From Arcobacter siniprincipis (GTDB lineage Bacteria > Campylobacterota > Campylobacteria > Campylobacterales > Arcobacteraceae): DNA of 64,000 nt. Shown here piece after piece: positions 17,504 to 24,500 of the stretch. Every line of letters begins with the position of its first letter. The first letter of the stretch is position 1. A program made the translations under genes and the position numbers. The notes below the pieces were generated by a model. It was given only the letters and a program-made list of their open reading frames with translations. It did not search any database and was not told the origin of the DNA. The stretch is from NCBI RefSeq assembly GCF_048571125.1, contig NZ_CP182343.1:3286001-3350000 (forward strand). The letters are read 5' to 3'.

Positions 17504-17561
17504 TCACTTTTAATTATATATTTATTTTAAATATAATATTAATAATATAGATATCATTATA

Positions 17562-17639
17562 ATAACAAATTAAATTATTGTTATCTTAAAGTAAATTATT
17601 ACTTTTTGATATTTACTAACAACTAAAATATGTTATACT
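17562..17639 (+). promoter_or_regulatory. promoter region of the PAS/MCP pair with a 7-9-7 inverted repeat
   Basis: An AT-rich 167-bp gap precedes the taxis genes. TATACT at 17634-17639 is a reasonable -10 box about 30 bp before the start. Upstream, ATAACAA (17562-17568) and TTGTTAT (17578-17584) form a perfect inverted repeat with a 9-bp spacer that could be an operator. Nothing else is visible in the gap. Confidence 0.35.
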
Positions 17640-17670
17640 AATCTTAAATATTACTTTTAAAGGATTTCAA

Positions 17671-18057
17671 ATGAGTAATAAAGAGATATTATTGAACTCT
17701 ACTTCTTTTATTGTTTCAGAAACTGATGAGATGGGTATTATAAGGTATGCAAATGATGAGTTTTGCGAAGTTAGTGAATATACATTAGAAGAACTTATTG
17801 GTAAACCCCACAATTTACTTAGACATAAAGATATGCCAAAAGCAGCATTTGAGGATTTATGGAAAACAATTCAAAATGGAAAGATATGGAAAGGTTTTGT
17901 AAAAAACAGAACTAAAAACGATAATTTTTATTGGGTATATTCTACCGTATACCCGCTCACTTTAAGTGATGGCAGTAAAGGTTATATGTCATGCAGAAAA
18001 GTTGCATCAAGAAATGAAATAGAAAAAGCTACAAAGCTTTATAGCACAATGAAATAA
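17671..18057 (+). CDS. Aer-like PAS protein (CetB-like energy-taxis sensor)
   Basis: A 128-residue single PAS domain. YANDEFCEVSEYTLEELIG, PHNLLRHKDMPKAAF and the WKGFVKNRTK region closely follow the FAD-binding PAS of E. coli Aer. In Campylobacter, CetB is a similar stand-alone PAS protein that signals through a separate membrane receptor, CetA. This protein has no membrane segment and is followed 9 bp later by a transducer gene, so a two-part redox/energy-taxis receptor is likely. FAD binding is inferred from similarity. SD AAAGGA precedes the ATG. Confidence 0.85.
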   Translation: MSNKEILLNSTSFIVSETDEMGIIRYANDEFCEVSEYTLEELIGKPHNLLRHKDMPKAAFEDLWKTIQNGKIWKGFVKNRTKNDNFYWVYSTVYPLTLSDGSKGYMSCRKVASRNEIEKATKLYSTMK

Positions 18058-18066
18058 GGAAATCCT

Positions 18067-20289
18067 ATGAATATTATAGAAAATAGCTCAATTAAAAAAA
18101 GACTCTTTTTAATCTTTATTGTTCCTCTTGTTGCAATTATTTTTTTATCTTCTTTAGTTATTTTTGAACATTATCAAGATTATAAAAACTATCAAAAACT
18201 AGAGATAATGATGAATCTTAATTCAAATATATCACAAGTTCTTCATGAACTACAAAAGGAAAGAGGAGCAAGTGCTGGATATATTGGAAGTAAAGGTGAA
18301 AAGTTTTCTGACATACTAAAGAATCAAAGATTATCTACTAATAAGAAGATTAAAAATTTAGAAAATTTTATAAAAGATAATAATATTATACAACTTTCAG
18401 AAGCAGAAGCTAAAAATGAAATTAACAAGATTTTTCAAGAATTAGATAAAATTAGTTCTATAAGACCAAATGTCGATGAATTTAAAATTGCTCTAAAAGA
18501 TGCTGTTGCTTATTACTCAAATATAAATTCATCTTTACTTCATTTGACAACATACTCATTTAAAAATTCAAAAGATGCAGACCTTTCTAGCCAAGCAATG
18601 GCATATTATGAGTTTTTAGAAGCAAAAGAACTAGCAGGATTAGAAAGGGCAATTGGTTCTGCAATATTTGGTTCGCAGGAAATAGATATTAATTTAAAGA
18701 GTAAATTTATTTCATTAATTGCTATGCAAAAAACATATCTTAGTGAGTTTCGTAATTTTGCTAATAAAAAAATATTAATGATTGAAAAAGAGACTTTAGA
18801 TAAAAATGTTGTAGATGAAGTAAATAAAATGCGTGAAATAATTACTTCAAACATAGCAGGTAGTCATACTGAAATTGAACCAACTTTTTGGTTTAAGACT
18901 ATTACGAAAAAAATAAATCTTCTTAAACAAATTGATGATTTAATATCAAAAGAGATACTAAAAGAAACTATAGAAAAAAAATCTACAGTATTCAATGCCT
19001 TTATTTTATATGTTGCCCTCGTTTTAATTATAGTACTAATTACAACTTTTCTTGGCGTATATATTAGCAAAACAATTAAAGATGCAGTTTTAAAAATAAG
19101 AGAAGGAATTAAAGAGTTTTTTGATTTTATGAATAGAAAAGCCAACATAGTAAATGAAATTGACATAAAATCAAAAAGTGAATTTGGAGAAATTGCTTCA
19201 TTTATAAATGAAAGTATTAAATCTTTACAAAAAGAGTTAGATGCTGATACAAAGTGTGCAGGTGAAGCAATATTAGTTTTACATAAATTACAAGAAGGAT
19301 ATTTAAATTATCAAATTCTTTCAACTCCAACAAATCCACAAATAAGAACTTTTGCATCCACTGTAAATACAATGCTTATTAATCAACAAAAAGTAATGAG
19401 CAATATTTTAGAGGAATTAGAAAAATACACAAACTATAATTATTTGTCAAAATTATCAGATCAAAATATGAGTGGAGAGATGAAACAACTAATTGACGGC
19501 ATAAACTCTTTAGGTGACTCTATTACTAAAATGTTACAAGAAAACAAACAAAATGGGGATATTCTTACGAAGAGTTCTGAAATATTATCTTCAAATGTAT
19601 CTCATCTTAATACATCTGCACTTTCTCAAACTGCTTCTATAGAAGAAACAGCTGCGGCAATTGAAGAAACCACATCATCTATAAATGAAATTTCTCAACA
19701 AGCCACTCAAATGCAACAATTATCAAAAGAGACATTATCTTTTGCAACAGAAGGTTTAGATTTAGCCAATAAAACACAAAAATCTATGGATGAAATAAAT
19801 AGTGCTACACAAGAGATACTTGAAGCAACCTCTATTATTGATCAAATTGCATTTCAAACAAATATTTTATCACTAAATGCAGCTGTAGAAGCAGCAACTG
19901 CAGGGGAAGCTGGGAAAGGCTTTGCTGTAGTTGCAGGGGAAGTTAGAAACCTTGCTACAAGAAGTGCAGAAGCTGCTAAAGAAATAAAAGAGTTAGTAGA
20001 AAAAGCCAATACAAAAGCTAGTGAAGGGAAATTTAGTTCAGAAAAAATGATAGAAGGATATTCTAAATTAAATGAAAAAATAAATGACTCAAGTAAAATT
20101 ATTTCTAATGTTGCAGATGCCACAATAGAACAAAGTAAAGGTATTTCACAAATTAATGAAGCAGTTAGTTCTATAGATAAAATAACTCAAGAAAATGCAA
20201 AAATTACAGGTGAAACACAAGAAATAGCTAAAAAAACAAATGATATAGCTAAGAATATTATAAAAAATACTGACAATAAGAAATTTTAA
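18067..20289 (+). CDS. methyl-accepting chemotaxis protein with NIT sensor domain
   Basis: A 740-residue transducer. Order: membrane helix (about 14-34), periplasmic nitrate/nitrite-sensing (NIT) domain (about 55-290, with LQKERGASAGYIGS), second membrane helix (about 308-330), HAMP, a second linker/HAMP-like region, and the MCP signalling domain. The hairpin tip is IAFQTNILSLNAAVEAATAG and continues GKGFAVVAGEVRNLA. NIT domains sense nitrate/nitrite or related ligands; the ligand here is untested. It is co-transcribed with the PAS protein and may also relay its redox signal. A strong terminator follows. Confidence 0.92.
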   Translation: MNIIENSSIKKRLFLIFIVPLVAIIFLSSLVIFEHYQDYKNYQKLEIMMNLNSNISQVLHELQKERGASAGYIGSKGEKFSDILKNQRLSTNKKIKNLENFIKDNNIIQLSEAEAKNEINKIFQELDKISSIRPNVDEFKIALKDAVAYYSNINSSLLHLTTYSFKNSKDADLSSQAMAYYEFLEAKELAGLERAIGSAIFGSQEIDINLKSKFISLIAMQKTYLSEFRNFANKKILMIEKETLDKNVVDEVNKMREIITSNIAGSHTEIEPTFWFKTITKKINLLKQIDDLISKEILKETIEKKSTVFNAFILYVALVLIIVLITTFLGVYISKTIKDAVLKIREGIKEFFDFMNRKANIVNEIDIKSKSEFGEIASFINESIKSLQKELDADTKCAGEAILVLHKLQEGYLNYQILSTPTNPQIRTFASTVNTMLINQQKVMSNILEELEKYTNYNYLSKLSDQNMSGEMKQLIDGINSLGDSITKMLQENKQNGDILTKSSEILSSNVSHLNTSALSQTASIEETAAAIEETTSSINEISQQATQMQQLSKETLSFATEGLDLANKTQKSMDEINSATQEILEATSIIDQIAFQTNILSLNAAVEAATAGEAGKGFAVVAGEVRNLATRSAEAAKEIKELVEKANTKASEGKFSSEKMIEGYSKLNEKINDSSKIISNVADATIEQSKGISQINEAVSSIDKITQENAKITGETQEIAKKTNDIAKNIIKNTDNKKF

Positions 20290-20308
20290 TAGCTATAAAA
20301 AGATATTA

Positions 20309-20341
20309 AAAAAGGGAGAAAGTACTACCTTCTCCCTTTTT
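20309..20341 (+). terminator. rho-independent terminator after the MCP gene
   Basis: A 12-bp perfect stem (AAAAAGGGAGAA with TTCTCCCTTTTT) with a 9-base loop, ending in a T-run. Because both arms carry A/T runs it could also act from the other strand, for the hsp20 unit. Confidence 0.85.
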
Positions 20342-20437
20342 ACTCAAAAAATTTGTGCTTTTAAATTAAATATTAATTATCAAAAATTCTAGCACCTCCT
20401 AAAACTTTTTATATTCCATTATATTTCATATCAAATT

Positions 20438-20545
20438 TTACTGAGCAATATATACCATTGTTGATAATACTGAGATAATATAAATTCCCAAGGTTATCAA
20501 ATAATCTTTTTTATTCGTTTTTAATACTGCTTTAAATTTGTTCAT
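20438..20545 (-). CDS. 35-residue membrane micro-protein downstream of hsp20
   Basis: A short ORF missed by length filters: MNKFKAVLKTNKKDY, then a hydrophobic helix (about residues 16-34). The ATG at 20545 is 8 bp after the hsp20 stop and has AAGAGAG as SD at good spacing, so it is likely translated as the second gene of the hsp20 unit. The N-terminus is Lys-rich (cytoplasmic) and the helix is long enough to span the membrane once. The segment DYLITLGIYII matches DYLIVLAIYFI in the 31-residue ORF at 24226-24321. No function is known to me. Confidence 0.55.
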   Translation of the reverse strand: MNKFKAVLKTNKKDYLITLGIYIISVLSTMVYIAQ

Positions 20546-20553
20546 AATCTCTC

Positions 20554-20967
20554 TTATTTAATCTTTATTACTTTTTTATGTTTTTCTTCACTTAATTTAG
20601 GAATAACTACTTCTAGCACTCCATCTTTTCCTGATGCTTCGACATTCTCAATATCTGCATTATCAGGGAGTGTAAAACTTCTTGAAAACTTACCAAAAGA
20701 TGTTTCGACTTTATAATAATCTTCTTCTTTAACTTCTTCTTTTGTTTTTCTCTCACCAGAGATTGTTAATACACCTTTATGAATGTCAACTTTTATTTCA
20801 TCTTTATTAACACCTGGTAAATCAACATCAATATGATATGCAAATTCACCTTCTCTTGTATTAACTACAGGTACAAAGCCACTAACTCCTTCATTTGAAG
20901 GGTATTTATAAAAATCCTTTTCTAAATCTCTAAATTGTTTAAAAGGGTCAAATCTAGTTACTAACAT
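20554..20967 (-). CDS. small heat-shock protein, Hsp20/alpha-crystallin family
   Basis: A 137-residue ATP-independent holdase chaperone. The alpha-crystallin domain spans about residues 40-130, with YHIDVDLPGVNKDEIKV and the closing block VLEVVIPKL; GVLTISGERK is the central conserved strand. The Val-Ile-Pro-like motif near the end (VVIPKL) stands for the oligomer-forming IxI/V motif. SD AAGGAG precedes the ATG. The upstream 130 bp hold a consensus sigma70 promoter with two CIRCE-type and one HAIR-type operator, so heat-inducible control by HrcA and HspR is likely. Confidence 0.95.
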   Translation of the reverse strand: MLVTRFDPFKQFRDLEKDFYKYPSNEGVSGFVPVVNTREGEFAYHIDVDLPGVNKDEIKVDIHKGVLTISGERKTKEEVKEEDYYKVETSFGKFSRSFTLPDNADIENVEASGKDGVLEVVIPKLSEEKHKKVIKIK

Positions 20968-20990
20968 GCTAAACTCCTTAAAAAGTATTT

Positions 20991-21011
20991 CTTGATAGTT
21001 TCTCTATCAAG
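20991..21011 (-). promoter_or_regulatory. HAIR-like operator (HspR-type) in the hsp20 leader
   Basis: CTTGATA-N7-TATCAAG, a perfect 7-7-7 inverted repeat. The HspR-associated consensus is CTTGAGT-N7-ACTCAAG; spacing is identical and five of seven bases match in each arm. It lies just downstream of the predicted transcription start. Confidence 0.6.
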
Positions 21012-21019
21012 TTAATGAA

Positions 21020-21048
21020 ATAATAACATATTTATTAGCACTTGTCAA
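21020..21048 (-). promoter_or_regulatory. sigma70 promoter of hsp20
   Basis: On the minus strand, TTGACA (21048-21043) and TATTAT (21025-21020) are 17 bp apart. The -35 hexamer lies within CIRCE element 1, so a bound HrcA would block it. Confidence 0.75.
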
Positions 21049-21061
21049 TATATAGTGCTAA
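21035..21061. promoter_or_regulatory. CIRCE element 1 (HrcA operator)
   Basis: TTAGCACTT-N9-TAGTGCTAA; the consensus is TTAGCACTC-N9-GAGTGCTAA. Eight of nine bases match in each arm and the spacer is exact. It overlaps the hsp20 -35 box. Confidence 0.85.
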
Positions 21062-21066
21062 TATTT

Positions 21067-21093
21067 TTAGCAAATTATTTATTAGAGTGCTAA
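21067..21093. promoter_or_regulatory. CIRCE element 2 (half-degenerate)
   Basis: TTAGCAAAT-N9-GAGTGCTAA. The right arm is a perfect consensus arm and the left arm keeps TTAGCA. It lies 5 bp upstream of element 1 (relative to hsp20 transcription), giving a 32-bp repeat period. Confidence 0.6.
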
Positions 21094-21158
21094 ATAATTC
21101 TCTTAGTACTTTGCCATATTTAATAAGTATTTAAATGTTAGATTTGAAGAAATGAAGT

Positions 21159-23204
21159 TTAAAGTGGGGTTTTTATAGTAAAGGTAGTTCCTTTATTCTC
21201 TTCACTTACACAATTAATCTCTCCACTTAGATTTATTGTTACTAGATTATAAACAATATTTAGACCTAAACCTATTGAACCGTTTTTTCTATTTGTTGTA
21301 AAAAAAGGCTCATATATTTTTGATAAATTTTCTTCTAATATTCCTTTTCCATAATCCCTATATTCAAAAATTAGGAATTTCCCTTCAATTTTTGCCCTTA
21401 AAGAGATAACTCCTTTTTCATTATCACTATATGCATGTTCTAAAGAGTTTGAAATCAAATGGTTAAGAATTTGTGCAAAAAATCCAGGAAATGAGTTAAT
21501 TTCTAACATATCATCACACTCTATTTTAAACTCAATATTTCGATTATTTAATAAGCTATCAATACTAATTAAAATACCTCGGATATACTCTTTAACTCTA
21601 AAAATCCTTTTTAATTCACCAGTTTGGTCAACAGCAACTTGTTTAAAGTTTTTTATGATTTTTTCTGTTTTGTTTAAATTTGTTACGATAACTTTAACCA
21701 ACTCATTTGAATTTTGTAAATAAACTTTCCATTCCTCTGGGGAAATTGAATTACTTTCATATTTTGAACTTATCTCTTCACAAATATACTCTAAATGTGA
21801 TGCCCCAGTAATTCCAAGTCCAATTGGTGCACTAATTTCATTTGCAACACCTGAAACTAAACTACCAAGTCCTGCTAGTTTTTCTGATTCTACAAGTTTG
21901 TTTTGAGTTATTATTAGATTTTCCATAGAAGCTTCAAGTTCATCATTTGATTCTTGCAAATCAAGATTTTTATTTTCTAATTCTAGTTCTAGTAATTTTT
22001 TATCTTGAATATCTCTCCAAACTCCATGAATTACAAGTTCTTCATTTATAATAATTTTTGTTAGTACAATTTCACACCAAAATTCTTGTCCCGATCTCTT
22101 TTTATGAAGCCATTCAAATCGTATACTACCTTTTTCTAAACATTTTTTAATATTCTCTTTTGCTAAAGTACTAGAAGCTATACCATTTGGTTGAATTTGG
22201 GGAGATATCTTATCTGGATCCAAATTTAAAAATTCTTCTTTCTCACTAATTTCTAGCAATTTTAAAAGTGCAAAATTACAATCAATAAACTTCCCATCTT
22301 TTAATAAACTTATTCCATCAGAAGAATCAGTAAAAAGTGTTTCAAAAACTTTTTTCTCTTGCTCTAACTCTTTTGTTCTTAGTCTCACATCCTCTTGAAG
22401 TTTAGAATTAAATGCTTTTATTTTTTCTTCTTGCTCTTTTAATTGATGAATATCTTCGACAATTTTATCTCTCATCTTTTCAAAATTTGCTGATAATATT
22501 TTTAACTCTTTTACCCCTGATACATCTATCTTTGCATCCAAATCACCTGCTGCAATCTTTTTTGAAACATCTGATAACATATCAACTGGTTTTAATACTT
22601 CTCTTACTATTAATATAATAATTAATGAAATTACAAGAACAATTATTACTGATATTATTAAAAACATATCCCTAAATCTATATAACTCTTCATATTTAAC
22701 TTCTTTATCAATCCTATAGCCAATAATCCAATCCCAAGGTTCGAAATGTTTAAAAATAATCCATCTTTCATTATTTTTTGAAAGAATTTCAAAATTTCCA
22801 TTTTTCTCTTCTAATACCTTTTTATATGCTGGGTTATCTTTATATAAATGACTATTTTGTACATTATAAGTTCTATGCAATACAACAAGACCTTTTTCAT
22901 TTATTATAAAAGGATAAATCTCTTTATTATTTTTATCAAAAACATTTTTTATAATATTTAAAGTTCCTTTTTTAAATAACTCTTCGTAAGACTTTTCCAT
23001 TTGTGTTTTTAAAAGTGTTTGATATTTTTGATTGACAAGATACACAATATTGTCAATTTTTTCATTGTATATTCTCTCTTGTGATATATCTATTTCTTTT
23101 TTTAAATAATTGTAAGAGAAATAAAAAATAGTACCTATCCCAAGTATTATTACTAAAAGGATTGAAATTAGAAGTTCCGTTTTTAAAGAGCTATTTTTTA
23201 TCAT
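21159..23204 (-). CDS. membrane sensor kinase-like protein lacking the phosphoacceptor His
   Basis: A 681-residue protein: membrane helix (about 11-31), periplasmic Cache-type sensor (about 35-175), second helix (about 180-200), HAMP (to about 253), coiled coil, PAS (about 285-405), coiled coil, and a histidine-kinase core. The ATPase domain looks intact: N-box HLISNSLEHAY, G1 YGKGI, G2 IGLGL. In the dimerisation helix, however, the motif that should read VAHEI reads VANEI: N455 (codon AAT) replaces the His. The protein could still bind ATP, act as a phosphatase, or work with another kinase. It overlaps the upstream substrate-binding gene by 4 bp, which probably supplies its ligand. Confidence 0.85.
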   Translation of the reverse strand: MIKNSSLKTELLISILLVIILGIGTIFYFSYNYLKKEIDISQERIYNEKIDNIVYLVNQKYQTLLKTQMEKSYEELFKKGTLNIIKNVFDKNNKEIYPFIINEKGLVVLHRTYNVQNSHLYKDNPAYKKVLEEKNGNFEILSKNNERWIIFKHFEPWDWIIGYRIDKEVKYEELYRFRDMFLIISVIIVLVISLIIILIVREVLKPVDMLSDVSKKIAAGDLDAKIDVSGVKELKILSANFEKMRDKIVEDIHQLKEQEEKIKAFNSKLQEDVRLRTKELEQEKKVFETLFTDSSDGISLLKDGKFIDCNFALLKLLEISEKEEFLNLDPDKISPQIQPNGIASSTLAKENIKKCLEKGSIRFEWLHKKRSGQEFWCEIVLTKIIINEELVIHGVWRDIQDKKLLELELENKNLDLQESNDELEASMENLIITQNKLVESEKLAGLGSLVSGVANEISAPIGLGITGASHLEYICEEISSKYESNSISPEEWKVYLQNSNELVKVIVTNLNKTEKIIKNFKQVAVDQTGELKRIFRVKEYIRGILISIDSLLNNRNIEFKIECDDMLEINSFPGFFAQILNHLISNSLEHAYSDNEKGVISLRAKIEGKFLIFEYRDYGKGILEENLSKIYEPFFTTNRKNGSIGLGLNIVYNLVTINLSGEINCVSEENKGTTFTIKTPL

Positions 23205-24169
23205 TTTACTAACACCGCATTATCAATTAATTCAAAAGGGAAAACTATATTAAGCTTTTTTGCTAAAGTTGTATTTATATAAATATTTGCTTTTTTATTT
23301 GTAACTATAGGGATATTTCTTATATCTTCACCTTGCAAAACTCTAATAGCTGTCTTAGCTGCCCATTCTCCTTGCTCTTCTGGTTTTGTTGTATACCCTA
23401 AAACAGACAATTTCATAACATCATAATCCCAAGTTACAATAGGTATTTTAATATGTTCTTTCACAAAATTTTCAAGCTCTTTTTCATGTTTCGTCCACCC
23501 TTTAATAGCTCCGCCATTTCCAATAAGAAGTATTCCAGCATTATTTTGTAGATCTTTGAAATTTTCTTTCCATTCCTTTACAGTTTTTACAAATCTTGCA
23601 TCTATTTTTTTATTTATTCTCTTTTCAAAAAACTTAACTTCATTTATAGAACTAAAAGAATCTCCCTTTAAATATGCAACTTCTTCTTTTTTTAAATATG
23701 ATTTTAGCGTCTCAATCATTTCTGCAATAAGCTGAACTTCTTCCATTCCAGTTATATTATTAGGTAGTTGTTCATACTTCATTATGGTGCCATTTATACC
23801 ACAAAAAATAATTGGAATAGTTGAGTTTTTAAAATAGGGTAAAATAACATATTTAAAGGCATTATCATCAGAAGTAATAATCACATCAGGTTTAAAGTTT
23901 TCAATTTGATTTTTGATTTTTTGAGCTGTTTTTATTTTATAGGCTTCATTATTATTTCTTTTAGAGTCCATTTCGACTCTTTTAAACTCAATGGGAACTT
24001 TAGATTTTAGAAGTGTTTCTTTTATACTTTTTTCAATCCCATCACTCCAATAAAGACCAGAATGATAGGAGTTGACATAAAAAACTCTTTTTTTTGCAAT
24101 ATGATTTTCTGCTTTTATAAAGCTAAAAAATAAGAATAATGAAAAGAAAAGTATAAAAATCTTTTTCAT
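23201..24169 (-). CDS. periplasmic ABC-type substrate-binding protein paired with the kinase
   Basis: A 322-residue exported protein (signal peptide about 1-20, ending SFIKA) of the ABC-type substrate-binding family often annotated as sugar-binding: FYVNSYHSGLYWSDG at the start, DVIITSDDNAFKYV and GINGTIMKYEQLPNNITG in the middle. No ABC permease or ATPase is nearby; instead it overlaps a sensor-kinase gene by 4 bp, so it more likely presents a ligand to that kinase than feeds a transporter. A GTG nine bases upstream is also open, but the ATG at 24169 fits the signal peptide better. Ligand unknown. Confidence 0.82.
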   Translation of the reverse strand: MKKIFILFFSLFLFFSFIKAENHIAKKRVFYVNSYHSGLYWSDGIEKSIKETLLKSKVPIEFKRVEMDSKRNNNEAYKIKTAQKIKNQIENFKPDVIITSDDNAFKYVILPYFKNSTIPIIFCGINGTIMKYEQLPNNITGMEEVQLIAEMIETLKSYLKKEEVAYLKGDSFSSINEVKFFEKRINKKIDARFVKTVKEWKENFKDLQNNAGILLIGNGGAIKGWTKHEKELENFVKEHIKIPIVTWDYDVMKLSVLGYTTKPEEQGEWAAKTAIRVLQGEDIRNIPIVTNKKANIYINTTLAKKLNIVFPFELIDNAVLVK

Positions 24170-24225
24170 AATACGCACTTTTTATTTATTATAACACAAA
24201 TCATACATAATTAATATGACATATA

Positions 24226-24321
24226 TTAATTAGTAATGATTAAGTAACTTGTAGTAATAGTTATAAAATATATTGCAAGTACAATTAAATAGTCATTTAT
24301 ATTTGTATTTATATTATTCAT
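24226..24321 (-). CDS. 31-residue membrane micro-protein with a possible SD switch
   Basis: A short ORF, MNNINTNINDYLIVLAIYF then a hydrophobic Thr/Ile-rich end, preceded by a strong SD (AAAGGAG, 6 bp before the ATG). One membrane span is predicted (about residues 11-29). It resembles the micro-protein at 20438-20545 over DYLI-x-L-x-IY. It lies 57 bp before the substrate-binding/kinase genes and could be in the same transcript. Its SD and start codon fall in the arm of a perfect 10-bp inverted repeat (see the leader feature). Function unknown; coding status rests on SD, hydrophobicity and the paralogue. Confidence 0.5.
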   Translation of the reverse strand: MNNINTNINDYLIVLAIYFITITTSYLIITN

Positions 24322-24357
24322 TTTTTCTCCTTTTTATAGGAGAAAAAATTCTCCTAT
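24321..24357 (-). promoter_or_regulatory. two mutually exclusive hairpins over a Shine-Dalgarno
   Basis: Hairpin A: ATAGGAGAA pairs with TTCTCCTAT (9 bp, 4-base loop; 24336-24357). Hairpin B: TTTTTTCTCC pairs with GGAGAAAAAA (10 bp, 8-base loop; 24321-24348) and buries the SD and the A of the start codon of the 31-residue ORF. They share bases, so only one can form. On the plus strand hairpin A followed by T-runs could instead act as a terminator. Confidence 0.45.
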
Positions 24358-24442
24358 TTTAATTTTTTGTTTTATTAATTGTCTTGGGCCTCATATGGGA
24401 CTTCAAGTTCTTCCTTTTTATTAATTTGCATTTTTTAAACAT

Positions 24443-24474
24443 AAAAAAAAGGGAAGAGCTAAAAAGCTCTTCCC
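24443..24474 (-). terminator. rho-independent terminator of typA
   Basis: GGGAAGAGCT-AAAA-AGCTCTTCCC, a perfect 10-bp stem; on the minus strand it is followed by eight Ts. It lies about 27 bp after the typA stop. The 120 bp between it and the 31-residue ORF hold no convincing gene; an 18-codon ORF at 24375-24431 lacks an SD. Confidence 0.92.
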
Positions 24475-24500
24475 TTCGTAAAACTTAGTATTTCTAAATT

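Noticed and set aside
20375..20400. Near-perfect Shine-Dalgarno AGGAGGTG on the minus strand after the 35-residue ORF
   Set aside because: No start codon at usable spacing opens more than a few codons, so it does not support a gene.
24375..24431. 18-codon ORF (MQINKKEELEVPYEAQDN) between the typA terminator and the 31-residue ORF
   Set aside because: No SD before its ATG and it begins right after the terminator. It might be a leader peptide, but evidence is too thin for a feature.
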